Source of the DNA: Dama dama
Lineage: Eukaryota; Chordata; Mammalia; Artiodactyla; Cervidae
DNA: 64,000 nucleotides
Direction: 5' to 3'
Assembly: GCF_033118175.1 (NCBI RefSeq)
Contig: NC_083710.1
Location: forward strand, 35,991,501 to 36,055,500
Shown: one piece after another, positions 34,440 through 47,700 of the stretch
How positions within the stretch are numbered: position 1 is the stretch's first letter
Layout: every line of letters begins with the position of its first letter
Translations under genes and position numbers: made by a program
Notes under the pieces: model-generated
Databases searched by the model: none
What the model was told of the DNA's origin: nothing
Seen by the model: only the letters and a program-made list of their open reading frames with translations

Positions 34440-34727
34440 CTGTTGCTATTGTTCAGTCGCTCAGTTGTGTCCGACTCTTTGCAATCCCATGGACTGCAGC
34501 ACGCCAGGCTTCCCTGTCCTCCAGTATCTCCCGGAATTTGCTCAAGTTTGTGTCCATTGAGTCAGTGATGCTATGTAATCATCTCATCTTCCCCTGCCCC
34601 CTTCTCTTGCCCTCATTCTTTTCCCAGCATCAGGGTCTTTTCCAGTGAGTCGGCTCTTTGCATCAGATGGCCAAAAATTGGAGCTTCAGTTTCAGCATCA
34701 GTCCTTCCAGTGAATATTCAGGGTTGA
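34440..34727 (-). mobile_element. BovB LINE 3' end
   Basis: Antisense BovB tail (GTTCAGTCGCTCAGTTGTG) through the ORF 3' region to AATATTCAGGGTTGA. Confidence 0.93.
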
Positions 34728-35145
34728 ATTTAGTGCAAGGAAGTCAGTCATTGTGTGGGCAGGAAGAGAGGGGATTCCAGGGGTGAGCAGAGGTGCAGCC
34801 TCCTGGGATCTGCATTTATCCTGAGAAGGTGTAAGTTCAGAGGAGAGTTGAGATAAAGGTACATTGGTAAATTTTACTACATTGATTGTTAAAAAGTTGT
34901 TTTTAAAGAAAGATGGCGACAATAACATGATGAAGTAGAAGGGACTATTTAATGGTAGTTAAAAACTTGTTAAAAGTCTTGTCCCCTATCCAAAAAACCT
35001 CCCAAAAAACAGTACTAGAAAATTTAAAGTTGTATATGCATGGTAAAAATTAAGGCTAAATATATACCTACACAAGAAATGATTTTCCTTGCTTCCAAAC
35101 TAGCTGAAACTTCTGAGGGCAGGAAAATAGGAAAGATAAGATTAA

Positions 35146-35164
35146 AAAAGAAGAAGAAGAAGAT
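35146..35164. repeat. (GAA)n short repeat
   Basis: About five GAA units follow an A-run. Confidence 0.85.
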
Positions 35165-35684
35165 AAACAGAAAACCAAAGTAAAATGGAAGAAATAAGCT
35201 GTTTTATTCATTATAATAAATCTAAATGGATTAAATTCATCTGTATTATAGTGAACTATCAGATTACATAAAGAACAAAATATAGCTTAAAAACCTTTGT
35301 AAAACAAAAGGACAATGTATATGACAATAACACAATACTATTACCACCTCTAAGAACTTAATGTACAGATAGCTTTTCTAGATATTTTAGGATCATTTAG
35401 TCTTTTTTTTTTGTTAGTCTCATACTCCTTCTCACGTCTGTCATCTTGAAGATCCTTTCAGAGAGAGGAAAGCTCAGGAAATATTAGCCCTACTTTCACA
35501 GAGTACAAAAACAAGCTTCAAGTCGTCCCCAAAGTGACTGGGGGTGAAATCCGTGTTTCTTGACTCCCTAGTCCGTGATGGTATCTACAAGGCAATACGT
35601 TGCCTCTTTCATGGTTGAGATAAAGTTATTTTTCTTTCCTTTTTAAATAAGAATTTGGGAATTTTTTTGTCCCTAATTTCTAAG

Positions 35685-35688
<4 letters not shown>

Positions 35689-35715
<27 letters not shown>

Positions 35716-35716
35716 A
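35689..35716. repeat. (TG)n microsatellite
   Basis: About 13 TG units occur in a row. Confidence 0.95.
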
Positions 35717-37086
35717 GTGTAGCTTTGAGTCCCACTCCACTTACTAATTATATGTATATTTGAATGGACCACTTAACTGTGAGATGGAATCATTCTCCCC
35801 ATTAGATCAAATGAGAGAATACCCGTGAAGGGAGATGATCTTTGTGGAACCGCTTTCTTTGCACTGGAAACATAAATGGAGATCCCCGTGGTGGTTGGTG
35901 ATGGGCATTCGTCCTCAGGGACAGAGGGCGAGGCGTGTCTGGCGGCCTGGGCTGTGGCGTGGCAGCGGGCTCCCAGGTTCCCTTTGACGAAGTAGAAGTC
36001 AGTGCCGAGTTTGAAAATGAGTATTTTAGTGATCCTGGTCTTGTGGTGCTTAGGTAACTGATGAAGCACAGTTTTAGGTTCTCTTTCATAGAAAAAGTCT
36101 TTTAGGAATTTATGGTTCGTGGACTTTTTTTTTTCTTTTCTTTTTTTTCTAATGAGGTATCTGTGGGCTTGGTTCTCCTACAACATGCAGTTCTTTGCCA
36201 AACTGTGCTGTGAGGGAGCAGTTTACTTGTGATGTCAGCTAACTTCTTGTCGTTTCCTTCTAGTGACTTTTTTAAGGTCTAAAATTACAGTGACTCAATT
36301 GTGTTACTCTCTATAGTATTCGTCTACCTGGGTTTTTCAGGAATGCCTGAAAAGAGAGCTTTAGTAATTCTTTCAAATTAGGATTGTAGAAAGAGAGCCC
36401 ATCTGGGCACAAAGGAAGCGTGGAGTAAAAGTCTAGGGGCAAGGAAAGAAGAAAATAAGAGCCCCCTATTCTCTGGAGTGGGAAAGATGTTTATAATGTG
36501 AGATCCTGTAGACAAAAACATTTCCTCTGCTCTGAACCTCAGTCCAGAAAGCCAACCACTGTCATTTTGAAGAATTTTTTTTTTCTTTTTTCCCTAGAAT
36601 GTTGTTCACAGTTGTTTTTTTTTTGTTTGTTTGTTTGCTTTCCCTGATGTTGGGACGATTCCCTGGTGTTTAATCTGCTTCACACAGGGGCTCTTCTGCA
36701 GGATGATCAAGGTGGTACCTTGGCATAGCAGTTGGTACTTTGAAGTCTGCACGAGGAAGATGTGTCTTGAAATAGCAGAGGAAGGGTCTTCTGGTTTCTA
36801 CAGAGCAAGACAGCATGTTTAGATGGTTTCAGACTTCGGCCGTGAATGATGCGGCTTTGGTTCCTCCAGGAGCAGGTGAGGAATGGAAATCAAGTGTTCT
36901 GTGTGTCCCCCTGAGGGAGACGCTAAAGGTGAGCAGAAGTCTGAACAGTTTTGAAATGTCAAAGGCTCAAAACTAGATACAGCTGATCAAAAACGAAACC
37001 CCATGTACTGTATTCACGACTCTGCTAGGCAAATTCATCATTTTTGTTTTCGTTAATTTGCATGTCATTCTTTAAAAAGACAGTTC

Positions 37087-37111
37087 ATTTTTTTTTTTTT
37101 TTTTTTTTTGA
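37087..37111. repeat. Poly(T) tract
   Basis: A run of about 25 T residues with no recognisable SINE attached. Confidence 0.9.
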
Positions 37112-38324
37112 GACTAGTTTCTCTAGTTTACTAGTGAGTTTCATTTGTTTTTGCTGCATATTTTAACTCGAAGGAGGGGACGCAGCTAGCCCACAGGACG
37201 CTTCGCCTCCCTGGTTAAGAAGGTGCCTAGGGGGAGCGGTCAGCCCAGCAGGAGAAGCCTAGGGGGAGGCACCTGTGAGCGCTCTGGTGGGTTTTCCCTG
37301 TGAAAATCCAGCCCTCGTCCCATGACCACGCTTGCAAATCTGCCTCGTTGTCTTCTTGTTTGAAGACATTCATACATTGCTCTTTTCGACCGAAAAGACA
37401 GAAGTGGACTCTCTCACCTTTCCTCATCTCTGCTTGTGGTTTATTTTTATTTTTGTCCTTTCAAGGTGGCGTGGCTGCCTCTCGCGTGTCCTCCCGCCTC
37501 TCCCCCGTGGTTGCAGTGTTTGACCCCAGATGTCATCTTCTCTCCTTTTCGCTCCTGGAACTGCGCTGTGGTTCTTACACCCCTGGGTGTTGTGTTAGTG
37601 ATGAGCTGGGTCATCTCCATGGTCACTTTTGAGGTGGGGTGGCTGCCTCCCTCGTCCTCCCAGCTCTCCCCCTTGTGTTAGACGTGGGGTGGTAGATAAC
37701 GCCTCTGAGGTTGCATAAACTGTTTTGAACTATCAAAATGAGGATTTTAAAAGGGAGCACTTTGAATGCATTACCCTACCTCCTCAAGCCTTGCTCCTGC
37801 TGAGAAGTCAACGGTCAGTCTTACTGGCGTCCCTTCCTAAGTGACTTACCCTTTCTCTTGTGCTGCTTTGAATTTTTTCTCCTTGTCTTTGACTTTCAGC
37901 ATTTTCAGTATCATGGGCCTGGTTGTGGGTCTGTGTATTTATGATCTATAGATTCTTAAATTCGGGTTTATGTTAAATGCCTATACCATTCAGTTGGAAG
38001 TTTGGGTTTTTTTTTAGGGGGGTACATTTCAGTTATAATATATCAACTTCATAGGCCAAAGTGATTAAATTCATTCAAAATCATTGTGTCTCAATCAAGA
38101 ATATATTACTGTAGTTAAATATTACAAATATTCTCACAGAAGACATTCATAAGAAAATTGGAAGCAAACTAAAATGAGATGATAGTATGAATTCCTTTCA
38201 TGAATTGTATACTGGCATGCCTTTAGACTGGCCTTGCTGAGTATTTATGCTGCAGATGAAATTGCTCGGTGTGAGCTCTTTGGAAAGGCAGTGCTCTTGA
38301 GGGCGTCCTGCATGCTTATCGGAT

Positions 38325-38820
38325 GGTGTATTAGCTTCCTAGGGCTTCTGTAACAGGAGCTGCAAACTGAATGACTTAGAACAAGGGAAATTTATTGTCT
38401 TACAGTCTGGAGGCCAGAGTCTAAGTCCACGGTCTTGACAGTGTACTGCCCCCTTGGAAGGTGCTGAGCTCCCCGCCCCGCCGCCAGCATCTGAGAGCCT
38501 CACTTGGAAGTCTGAGCCTCAGGTGTCCCATGGCTTATCGATGGCCACCTTCCCCTGTGTCCCTTCCCATCGTTTTTCCTCTGTGCGTGTCTGTGTCTCA
38601 ATTCCCCTTTTTATAAGGACACCAGTCATACTGAATTGGAGTTCACCTTGGTGACCTCATTCTAGCTTGATTACTTATGTAAAGACCCAGTTTTTAAATA
38701 AGGTCACAATCCACGCTGCTGTGAGTTAAGTTTTACATACATCTTTCTTTTTTTTTTTTTGGTGAGGAGGGTGGGAATGGACACAGTTCAGTTCATAACG
38801 GGTGGCTTAAAGGAACATTG
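38325..38820 (-). repeat. MaLR-like LTR remnant, antisense
   Basis: GTATTAGCTTCCTAGGGCTTC, AATTTATTGTCTTACAGTCTGG and, at the far end, GGACACAGTTCAGTTCATAAC match the layout of an old LTR-type repeat read in antisense. No internal viral-type ORF is present. Confidence 0.5.
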
Positions 38821-40249
38821 CCATCTCAATCCTTTCAGAAATCAGATAGGGACTTAAAGAGCTATAGTTTTTTGGTGGTGAGGGGGGAGCAACCAGTTTA
38901 AGTGTCTTTTAAACTAACTAGTGTAAATACCTCTAACGTCCCTTGTGAGCCAAGATTGGACCTCTGCAGTGGTGGACACTTAATACTGTGTTAAACCAGT
39001 GATGGCTGACATTTTCTGGAAGTGGATGTAGCTGGCTAGCTGTATGATTTTTTTTTTCCCCTTTGTGATTGATCATTTGCTACCTTCTACCCAGCTTCCC
39101 ACTCCCAAGTCTTTCACAGATGTGTGATGTTTTCTTTTAGTTACATGGATACTTACTAAGAAATTTTACTGTCTTACTGATTATAAAAGGAAAAAAATGT
39201 GATGGACAGCAATGTGTAAAGAAGCCAAAAGTCACCAGTAACCCATTAATCATTTACTTGTATTTGATAACATGTTTTTGTGTCTCTCCTGGTCTTTTCC
39301 ATACATGGCAGACATGATTTTTAAAACACAATTTGTATTATTAAATATGCTCTTACCGTCTTGTGGGTAATTGAGTTAATTATTAATGCTAGTGCTCTCA
39401 TAGCAGACATTTTATTTGCTCTTGTATCTTTCTATTCTCTGACCTCTTGGAAACCAAGATATGTTTATTTTTGTTGTTTTTCATTCTCTCTTCTGACAAC
39501 CAGAGTTTGGTGTTACAGATTTACAGTTTTGGAGTTTAAAAAGAACCTTTTGACAATGGTCCCCTTAGAGTAAGTATGTGGTGCAGGGGAGCTAAATCTG
39601 AAGTCCTGATATTTCACAGTGATGAGCAGATTCTGAATGAACTCCTTCAGCATTGTGGTTTAGATTGAAGCTCTATGGGAGCTAGTGTACATTATTATTA
39701 ATTTGCCCTTCCTTCTGAAAAGCTGCCAAACTGGAATGGCAAGCATTGGAAGAGAGTGGTTATGCAGGAAGTCTCCAGCCAACAGACTGACTTCCAAAGG
39801 CCTTTTTGAAAGTCAGTCGATTGGTGCTCATTGACTCTCCCGCAGAAACAGTGTATATAATTCAGTTCCTTAGCCAAAGGGATAAGGCCTGTTTTAGCCG
39901 GAGAGTTACTGTGGTTCAGCCACGTTGTGACACGCGGTTCATGCAGAGGGGCTGCTCTTGCCACCTGGGAAGGTGGGACTCAGCATCTCCTGTTTTGCTG
40001 CCTGTTGTCTTTCAAGAATACTCCTGGGGAAGGTCTTGCACTTCCATAGTGACCTGAGGTGGACCTGACATGGGGAGGGGGTGTGATGAGGAGGGGGAGC
40101 TCTGTGACGCTGACCCGTGTTGGGCTTTCCCCTCTGCCATTTGTTAGTTACAGCCGTGGGCCTATTGCCTTCAACCCTTGAGTTTATTTTCTGTATAAAG
40201 TGGGCCCCACATAATGTGTGTAATAGCTGGCTAGTGCTAACTGCGAGCT

Positions 40250-40625
40250 TGTCATTATTCTAAGCCCTTTGCATACATGAACCATTCAGTTTTCACTGTA
40301 GCTCTGTGGGGTTGGAACTGTTGTCATCCTTTACAGATGGGAAAAGTGAAAGTCGCTCAGTCGTGTCCGACTCTTTGTTTCCCCATGGACCATACGGTCC
40401 GTGGAATTCTCCAGGCCAGAATACTGGAGTGGGTAGCCGTGTTCTTCTCCAGGGGATCTTCCCAACCCAGGGATCGAATCCACGTCTCCTGCATCGCAGG
40501 CAGATTCTTTACCAGCTGAGCCACCAGGGAAGCCAGCTGAGGCACAAAAAGCTGAAGGAGTTTTCCTACCATCATGCAGATCTAGGGTTCAGATCCCTCG
40601 AGTCTGGGTCCAAAGTCTTGGTTTA
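40250..40625 (+). repeat. MIR remnant split by a Bov-tA SINE
   Basis: AAGCCCTTTGCATACATGAACC and ATCCTTTACAGATGGGAAA precede the SINE. AGCTGAGGCACAAAAAGCTG continues the MIR after it. Confidence 0.7.
40331..40535 (-). repeat. Bov-tA SINE
   Basis: An antisense copy runs from GTCGCTCAGTCGTGTCCGACTC to the head end GAGCCACCAGGGAAGCC. It is inserted in a MIR. Confidence 0.94.
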
Positions 40626-40675
40626 CAACTGTCTCACTCAACCACTTGTCCAGAAGCACTGCTCCGAGGTTACTG

Positions 40676-40871
40676 GGAGGCTTGCTGGTGGCTCAGTGGT
40701 AAAACACCCACCTGGCTATAGGAGACGTGAATTCGATCCCTGGCTTGGGAAGATTCCCTGGAGAAGGAAATGACAACCCGCTCCAGTGTTCTTGCCCAGG
40801 AAAGCCCATGCACAGAGGAGCCTGGCGGGCTAGAGTCCACGGGGTCGCAGAGTCAGACACGACTGAACGAG
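40676..40871 (+). repeat. Bov-tA SINE
   Basis: A sense copy, GGAGGCTTGCTGGTGGCTCA to CAGACACGACTGAACG. It is 140 bp from an antisense copy of the same family. Confidence 0.93.
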
Positions 40872-41505
40872 GTTACTCGGAGGAGTAAACGAGGTAGTAT
40901 GTCAGGGGTCTGGCTCAGTAAATGTTAGCTCCCTTCTTCAACTCTTTAGTAGTCTTTGAGGAACCCTGTGTTTTCATGGCTGACTATATACTCAATCAAA
41001 TTATAAATTCCCTGTATCAGCAAGGTAAATTTTAATAACATAGTAGTACTTCGCTTGACCTGTCTATACATTACCCTCTTATTGCAGGTGGAAATCCCCA
41101 GTCAAAATTCAGGCAGTTTTGGGGTAAGTGGAAAGGAAGGGACAGACCCTGCGAAGGGTCTGCCCAGGACATGGTGGAGTTGCTTGGTGTCAGGCACCAT
41201 CGGCGGCTGGAAAGTCTGAGGCCTCAGACCCCCTTTCTGGGGTGGTTCTGAGTTATACTTAGCTCTTTCTTAGTTTAGGTTCTAGTGGGAGAAATTAACC
41301 CTTTGATTAAAAGTTACATGTTCACTAAAGGAATTGAATTCTAAGTGGGCAGATTCTGATGGATCATCTCAAAATCAGGGCTTCCTTCCACCTGATGAAT
41401 CCATTTCTCACCTGTGACGAGCCATGGCAGTTTTCTAATGCTGTCTGTCATGTACGACATATACCTGTGTGTGACTTCACCTGCATTTATATATATCCTA
41501 AGATC

Positions 41506-41637
41506 TGCTGGAGGAGGGCATGGCAGTTCACTCCAGTATTCTTACCTGGAGAATTCCATGCACAAAGGAGCCTGATGGGCTACAGTCCACCAGGGGTAGC
41601 AGAGTTGGACGCAAATGAAGAGACTTAGCATGCACGG
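41506..41637 (+). repeat. Bov-A SINE monomer
   Basis: A Bov-A body only: GGAGGAGGGCATGGCAGTTC to GAAGAGACTTAGCATGCAC. Confidence 0.87.
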
Positions 41638-41666
41638 ACCACATAAAATAATTTAGAGTGGGCCTA

Positions 41667-41871
41667 GGGCTTCCCTGGTGGCTCAGGTGGTAAAATATCT
41701 GCCTGCAGTGTGGGAGATATGGGTTCGATCCCTGGCCTGGAATATCCCCTGGAGAAGGAAACAGCAACCCACTCCAGTACCCTTGCCTGGACAATCCGTT
41801 GGACAGAAGGGCCCTGCAGGCTACAGTCCATTGGGTCGCAGAGAGTCAGACATGACTGAGTGACTTCAATT
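41667..41871 (+). repeat. Bov-tA SINE
   Basis: The head AGGGCTTCCCTGGTGGCTCA, the B-box GGGTTCGATCCC and a Bov-A body ending CAGACATGACTGAGTGAC. Confidence 0.94.
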
Positions 41872-42190
41872 GGGTGTATGGAATTGCTGTAGGAAAGCTC
41901 TGTCTTTCTAAAGAAGTTTCTGACATTAAATTTTTATCTAAGAACAACTGTTTTAGAAACAGTTTTATACACATATGTAGCACAAGCTGGAGGAACCTTA
42001 CCACTATAGGAATATCAGATGTATCAGCATTATAGAAATTAATCTTCCTCCATTAGATGTAAACTAAGGAAAGTTCTGTTGAATGTGTCTGGAGCTTAAA
42101 TGTTATATTTTGATCTGTATGCTGAACTTCTTTACCAAAGAAATCATTAATCTGGGCAAAGTCCAGCAAAATGTTAATGGTAATAGTTAG

Positions 42191-42712
42191 GGAAGGAAAG
42201 TTATGACCAACCTAGATAGCATATTAAAAAGCGGAGACACTACTTTGCCAACAAAGGTCCATCTGGTCAAGGCTTTGGTTTTTCCAGTGGTCATGTATGG
42301 ATGTGAGAGTTGGACTGTGAAGAAAGCTGAGTGCCGAAAAATTGATGCTTTTAAACTGTGGTGTTGGAGAAGACTCTTGAGAGTCCCTTGGACTGCAAGG
42401 AGATCCAACCAGTCCATCCTAAAGGAGATCTGTCCTGGGTGTTCGTTGGAAGGACTGATGCTGAAGCTGAAACTCCAATTCTTTCACCAGCTGATGTGAA
42501 GAACTGACTCGTTGGAAAAGACCCTGATGCTGGGAGGGATTGGGGGCAGGCGGAGAAAGGGACGACAGAGGATGCAATGGCAGGATGGCATCACCGACTC
42601 GATGGGCATGAGTTTGAGCAAACTCTGGGAGTTTGTGATGGACAGGGAGGCCTGGCGTGCTGCAATTCATGGGGTCGCAAAGAGTTGGACACTGAGCGAT
42701 TGAACTAAACTG
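42191..42712 (+). mobile_element. BovB LINE 3' end with target-site duplication
   Basis: This is a 5'-truncated copy with the degenerate RTE C-terminal ORF (VMYGCESWTVKKAECRKIDAF) and the 3' tail. The 9-bp repeat AATAGTTAG flanks it at 42182-42190 and 42713-42721. Stops break the frame. Confidence 0.94.
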
Positions 42713-44737
42713 AATAGTTAGAGACGTGTAGTGTGTTCAGTTGGAGCAAACTGAAAAGAGTTAAAGGTGCAGTCATGCTTGGGAAGATAACCATTTAAGG
42801 TGTAGAATGTGAATACAAGGCTGCAGGGCCCGTTCTCATCTCACCTGGGGCCCTCTGGGACTGAAAGGTGTTGCTGACACCTGGCCCACACCGTCTCAGG
42901 CAGAGCAGGGCACCGTGGTCCTCCTGCAGGGTGAACATCGACCTCTGTTGTATCCTGGAGTTCCAGAATCAGTGTTTCTTTAAACTCAAGAGATGGAATG
43001 ATGGCAAAACTAAAGAGGCAAACACTGCACAAACTGTGACAAATGGAGAGCTTCAAAATTGAAGATCGTCACAAAGTTCACAGATTAAACCAGCATGCGC
43101 TTGTCATCTAGCAGATCCACTGCCAGGTGAGGCTCTGATGAGAGCTGACCTCTGGCCAGGGCACCATCTGTAGCCTTGCAGAGGGCACAGGTTGTGGGGG
43201 CCTGGCTTTTGGCTGGCTGTCTGTGGGAGACAACCCTCAGCACTGAGAGGTCACCTCCAGTTCCTGGCCGTGGGACCTCTTGTCCGTGGGACCCCTCCTC
43301 CAGGTAGCCCTCCCCTGCACGTGGCCCCCGTCTGTCCTGGGACGGTCCTCTGAGCGCCTGGCAGCCTGTTCCTTCAGAGCCAGTGAGTCAGACAGCACGC
43401 CAGGGAGCAGTGCAGAGTCTTCTACCACCAAAGACTCGTCCCACGACCTTCGTCAGATTCTGTTGGTTAGAAGCAAGCTGCCGGCCCTTCCTGCTTTCGA
43501 GGGGAGCCCTTTAACTCTGTCCACCACAGTGATGCCATCCCAGCAGCTTGTCAGTGTGAAGTCAGCCTAACTGAGGCCTGTTTCTTCCCTTGCGTGGTAA
43601 ACGTCCTACTTGTGATTATTTTCTGTGACGGGCCGCCTCTTTCTAAATGAATTTGTTATCTGAATCACTTCTTTGGCAGTTCATCATGTTTCCCATTCTG
43701 TTTTAACCAAGCGCAGTCCTCTTTCCTAAAGAAAAACAGACGTCTCTCGGGTCGAAGCTTCAGTCACGTGCCGCTGTGCACCATCTGCAGCCCAGAGCGT
43801 CTCTTGACCAGCCTATGTCTTCTTCCTTCCCACCTGCTGTACGCCTCCTGGGTTATTTTGAGGTGAATCCCAGGTACCATGTTATCACTGAAATCAACTT
43901 TTCCTGGTTCTCCTCTCTTACACTGTGGGTTCCCTGCAAATAGGGATCACCTAGTCCACATCTTGCTTTGTCCTGGTGGTGCCAAGTGGGTAGGCAGCTA
44001 CACACACGTGTGCAAAGTCATTTCAGAATCCTTATTGCTTTCCACATGGACCTGTGATGGCGAAGCAGTCCTTTGATAACAAGACTCCGCAGTAACTCAG
44101 GCCTGCAGTGGGAGGATTCCTAGATGGAATCCTGCCTGAGTTCTAGCCGGAAGGAACCCTGTTCACACAAAGCTCATGTGTTCTGGGTGGGGGAGACGTG
44201 TCCTGGCCCCCTCCCCAGCGCACTCCTGGCTGTACTCGATGTATGGTTGTATCCTCCGTAGAGAGCAACAGATATCTTAGGATTTGTGTATTTCATAGAC
44301 CTCAGTGTCTAAGTGTTTATGTAAAATGTTTGGAGGTGCAGCTGATACCGTAAAGTGTTACCTGTATTCAATTTATAAATTTTGTTACACTTAGAGATCT
44401 GAGATTAAAAAAAAAAAACCCACAAAACTGTGAATGTTTTCATTCATTTTATGACGCCACTTCATTCATCTTCAGGCTGCTCGTAGGTGCCTCTAGCAGG
44501 AGCGTTTTGTTCCTGATGTCTCTGTCACCCGGCCCAGCTGGTCAGCACGGCATCTCTCTCGTTTAAGTGCATTGCGTGTAAGTCTCTTTTTATGACGCTG
44601 GTGGATACTGTGGCTTGGGGTGGCATTCCTGTTCACAGACTATGGACCACTGTTTTTTGTCTGCTTGTTTGCTGATATCCCCATATAATATATCACTGAT
44701 TGCTGACCTAGTCTCTCCTTTATAAAAGTGAGTTTTA

Positions 44738-44882
44738 AAAGAATATTTATTTTATTTATTTGGCTGCACTGGGTCTTAGTTATGTGGCATGTGGCATCTA
44801 GTTCTCAGACCAGGGATCGAACTCGGACTCCCTGCATTGGGAGCTCGGAGTCTTAGCCACTGGACCCCCAGGGCAGTTCCCT
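44738..44882 (-). repeat. CHR-type SINE
   Basis: TTTATTTTATTTATTTGGCTGC leads to an antisense tRNA-like head ending GGACCCCCAGGGCAGTTCCC. Confidence 0.88.
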
Positions 44883-47559
44883 GTAAAGTGATTTTTAAAG
44901 CTTCTTTGTTATAACATTCATCACATTCTGTAATGAGCTCACATCTCTAGCATAATGAAGTTATGTTCAAGTTGTGTTCAAGTTCCTTACTTCTCTAGAG
45001 AAATTAGAATTACCATTTGTTAGGGTTGTTTCAGACTTCTTGGCTTATTGTTTGCTGTTCAGAATGAAGTAACTGTGAGAGTATTTTTGGTGGTAGGAGA
45101 GACTTTAGGGGACATGAATGGAGAGCAGGCCCCTATTCTCTGGGATCTGGGAGAGGGAGCACCATGTGTATGGGCAGGTGATGTGTGTGCCCACCTTGGA
45201 CTCACATTTCCCTCCTCAGACTGAAGAGAGGAGACTGTTCCCCGCCTCTGTGTCAGTTTCAGAATATAGTGGAAGATGGTTCTAGACGGCAAACCAAATG
45301 TGATAAGGATATTTTTGAAGTTGAGTCACCTTTGGTCTGCACATTGCTTCTCTCCGTGTTCTATCCCGTGGGAATAGCATCACTATAGAGAGCGGTCCTT
45401 TAGTCCTTTTCTTTGGAGTTTGGTGACACAGTCGTAGTGTGACTAATAAGTTTTCAAATGTGTTCTAATTTATAAAAACTATTCTGAAGTAGATAATGGA
45501 TCTATGAGTTTCTTTTACATTTCTGGATGTAATAAGAAAGCGTTGTTGGAAGTGACTGCAGGGAACAGCGGTCTGAGTGGAATAGCCTTTGCTGTGGTGT
45601 GCGAGTTTCCGCTGAGATTGGTTTAGCACCAAGGAGGACTCCTTTCGTGACTGTAGATGTTTATTAGCAGAGCTTGTTATAGGATTTAGATATATTAGTG
45701 TTGTGTGGAGAGCAGACTACTGGAAGTGATGCTTGGTTGATATAAAAACTCTTACTTCATACGAGATCTGCTATGAAAGACCCTGTGGCCAGTGTGAGCA
45801 CACGCGCGTCTGCTTCTTCAGTGGCACCGTCTGTGGGAGTCACAGAAAGGTGTGTCTGTGCATGTGAGTGGCTGGCTCTTGGTGCTTCGTCTGTTAAACT
45901 GCAACAGAGCTAGAGGGTGAGCGGCATTACTGATGCCCCAGATCCTTTGAGGGATTCCTAGAGGACTGGAAAGTAGTGATGGGAAAGGAGAAAAGCAAAA
46001 AACAGACCAGCCAGCCGTGGTCCTCCCCAGAGAGCCCCTGTGGAAGCTTGAACTTGGACTCTGCCGTTCACAGTCGGCTGTGGCTGTGTCGCCGTCACCA
46101 TGGTAATGGTGTCTAGCCTCTGGCTTGGGAGAGCCCGGTCAGGGAGCCTTCTTGCTTACTGATGACACAGTAGTCGGCACGTGGGGTCAGGCCAGAGACC
46201 TGGTCTTTGCAGAGAGTGGCTGACCTTCTGTCTGGGGGTGGGCGGCCTGGCCGTTAGGGCTGGGGAGGGAGCAGGGACCGGCATGTGATGGGCTGGGTCC
46301 CCGCAGACCTAGGGCCAGCCTGCGATGCAGCCACCCCCAGCCACGCGCTGTGGCTCTGTGGCTCCTTGCCCCTCCCAGCTCTTTCAGGACCAGTGGGGAG
46401 GAATCCCAACCAGAGACACAGGTGCTGGCTGGCTTTCTTTCACAAGTTGGATCTGCTAAGTGGGGGTTTCCAGACACTTAAGGGAAATCAGGGAGCGAGA
46501 AAGAGAACAGGAAACTTGAAAGATTCTCCTTTAAGTGACAGTAGTTAAATGTCCAAGGGCCCCATGTCTGTTCCTTAGGTTTTTTTTTTGTTGACTTTCC
46601 TGCACTGCCTTTGTCGCAGCGATGATTTTTGTTTGTTTGTTTTTTGGTAGTTACTTGTAAAGTTTTGTCGCCTTTGTAACTCACCTTTTCTTATGTCGAA
46701 GTTATTCAACGTCGAGTAACTGCTTTCGAGTCGAGCTCCCGGGCGGCATTGGCTGCCCTCTGAGCCGCTATCTATGGAGCTCCTGTGTTGTGAGTGAAGT
46801 GTGGTGGGTGAATTGTCACAGAAGCAGATGTGAGTGGTCCAGCCCCTGCCCAGGTAAACAGGTAGTAGGGATGGGGAGGAAGGAGAGACGTAGAAGGAGA
46901 GTTTCACGGCAGTAATTTACCTACTTTATGAGATTGGTGAATCTGGCTAGAGAGTTAAATATAGAATTACGAGATTCCCTAAAGCAGTCTTATACCCAGT
47001 AATTCGTAATAAAAACTAGGAGGTGGCATGGGGAAGGAGGTGTGTGCGCGCCAGCCTCTCATTTGCAGAGCAGGTTTAAAGCTGGTGACGAGACGTCTGT
47101 AATTTACAGCTGTGATAATAACCGCTGTAGAGCTGAGACCACGCTGTTAGCAGCCGGTGTCTCTGGGGAAAGGAACTGAAGGGAGGGGGCGGCCAACAAC
47201 GCCTTAGTTTTCCTCTCTCCCCTCCGCACTCTGCATTGTTTCCAGTGTGTGAACTTGCAGTATTTATTAAATAAGGTGTTCCATGGGGCACACCAAAGGG
47301 ATTTGGTGCTTGTTCTAGTATTTATTACAACTGTCCAGGGGCTGCTAACTTCAGACTTTCGGATAAAGAGCTATGGGCAGGTTTCTTTAACCTGCCCAGT
47401 AGCTTCCAAAACAAAGTACAAGTGAGGTAGTTCGCTGTCTTCTGTTGGAATTTTCCGTTGTGTTGTTCCGTTTGGTTGAAACCATCTCTTGAGTGACTGA
47501 TGCTTCTGATAGCCTTGCAAAGGGAAGCTTCACTCTCGTTGTTTGCTTTCCAGCCCCAT

Positions 47560-47700
47560 GAGCTTGGCAGAGTAGGTGTTTTCCTGTGTTAGGAGGTGCG
47601 GAGACCACACCGACTCAGTGACTTGTCCGGGAGGTGGTGCTGAATTTGGGCTCAGACTCTGGCCCTGATTCCCGGCCCCGCTGCGGCCCCCACACAGGAT
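47560..47700 (+). repeat. MIR-like remnant
   Basis: GACTCAGTGACTTGTCCGGG and GAATTTGGGCTCAGACTCTGG follow the MIR 3' core. Confidence 0.5.

Noticed and set aside
35977..36053. A 77-bp segment bounded by AG and GT with an open frame in phase with USP12 exon 1
   Set aside because: The upstream sequence is G-rich with no proper polypyrimidine tract, and joining it to exon 2 shifts the frame to an early stop. It could at most be a poison exon; RNA-seq junctions at 35977 or 36053 would be needed.
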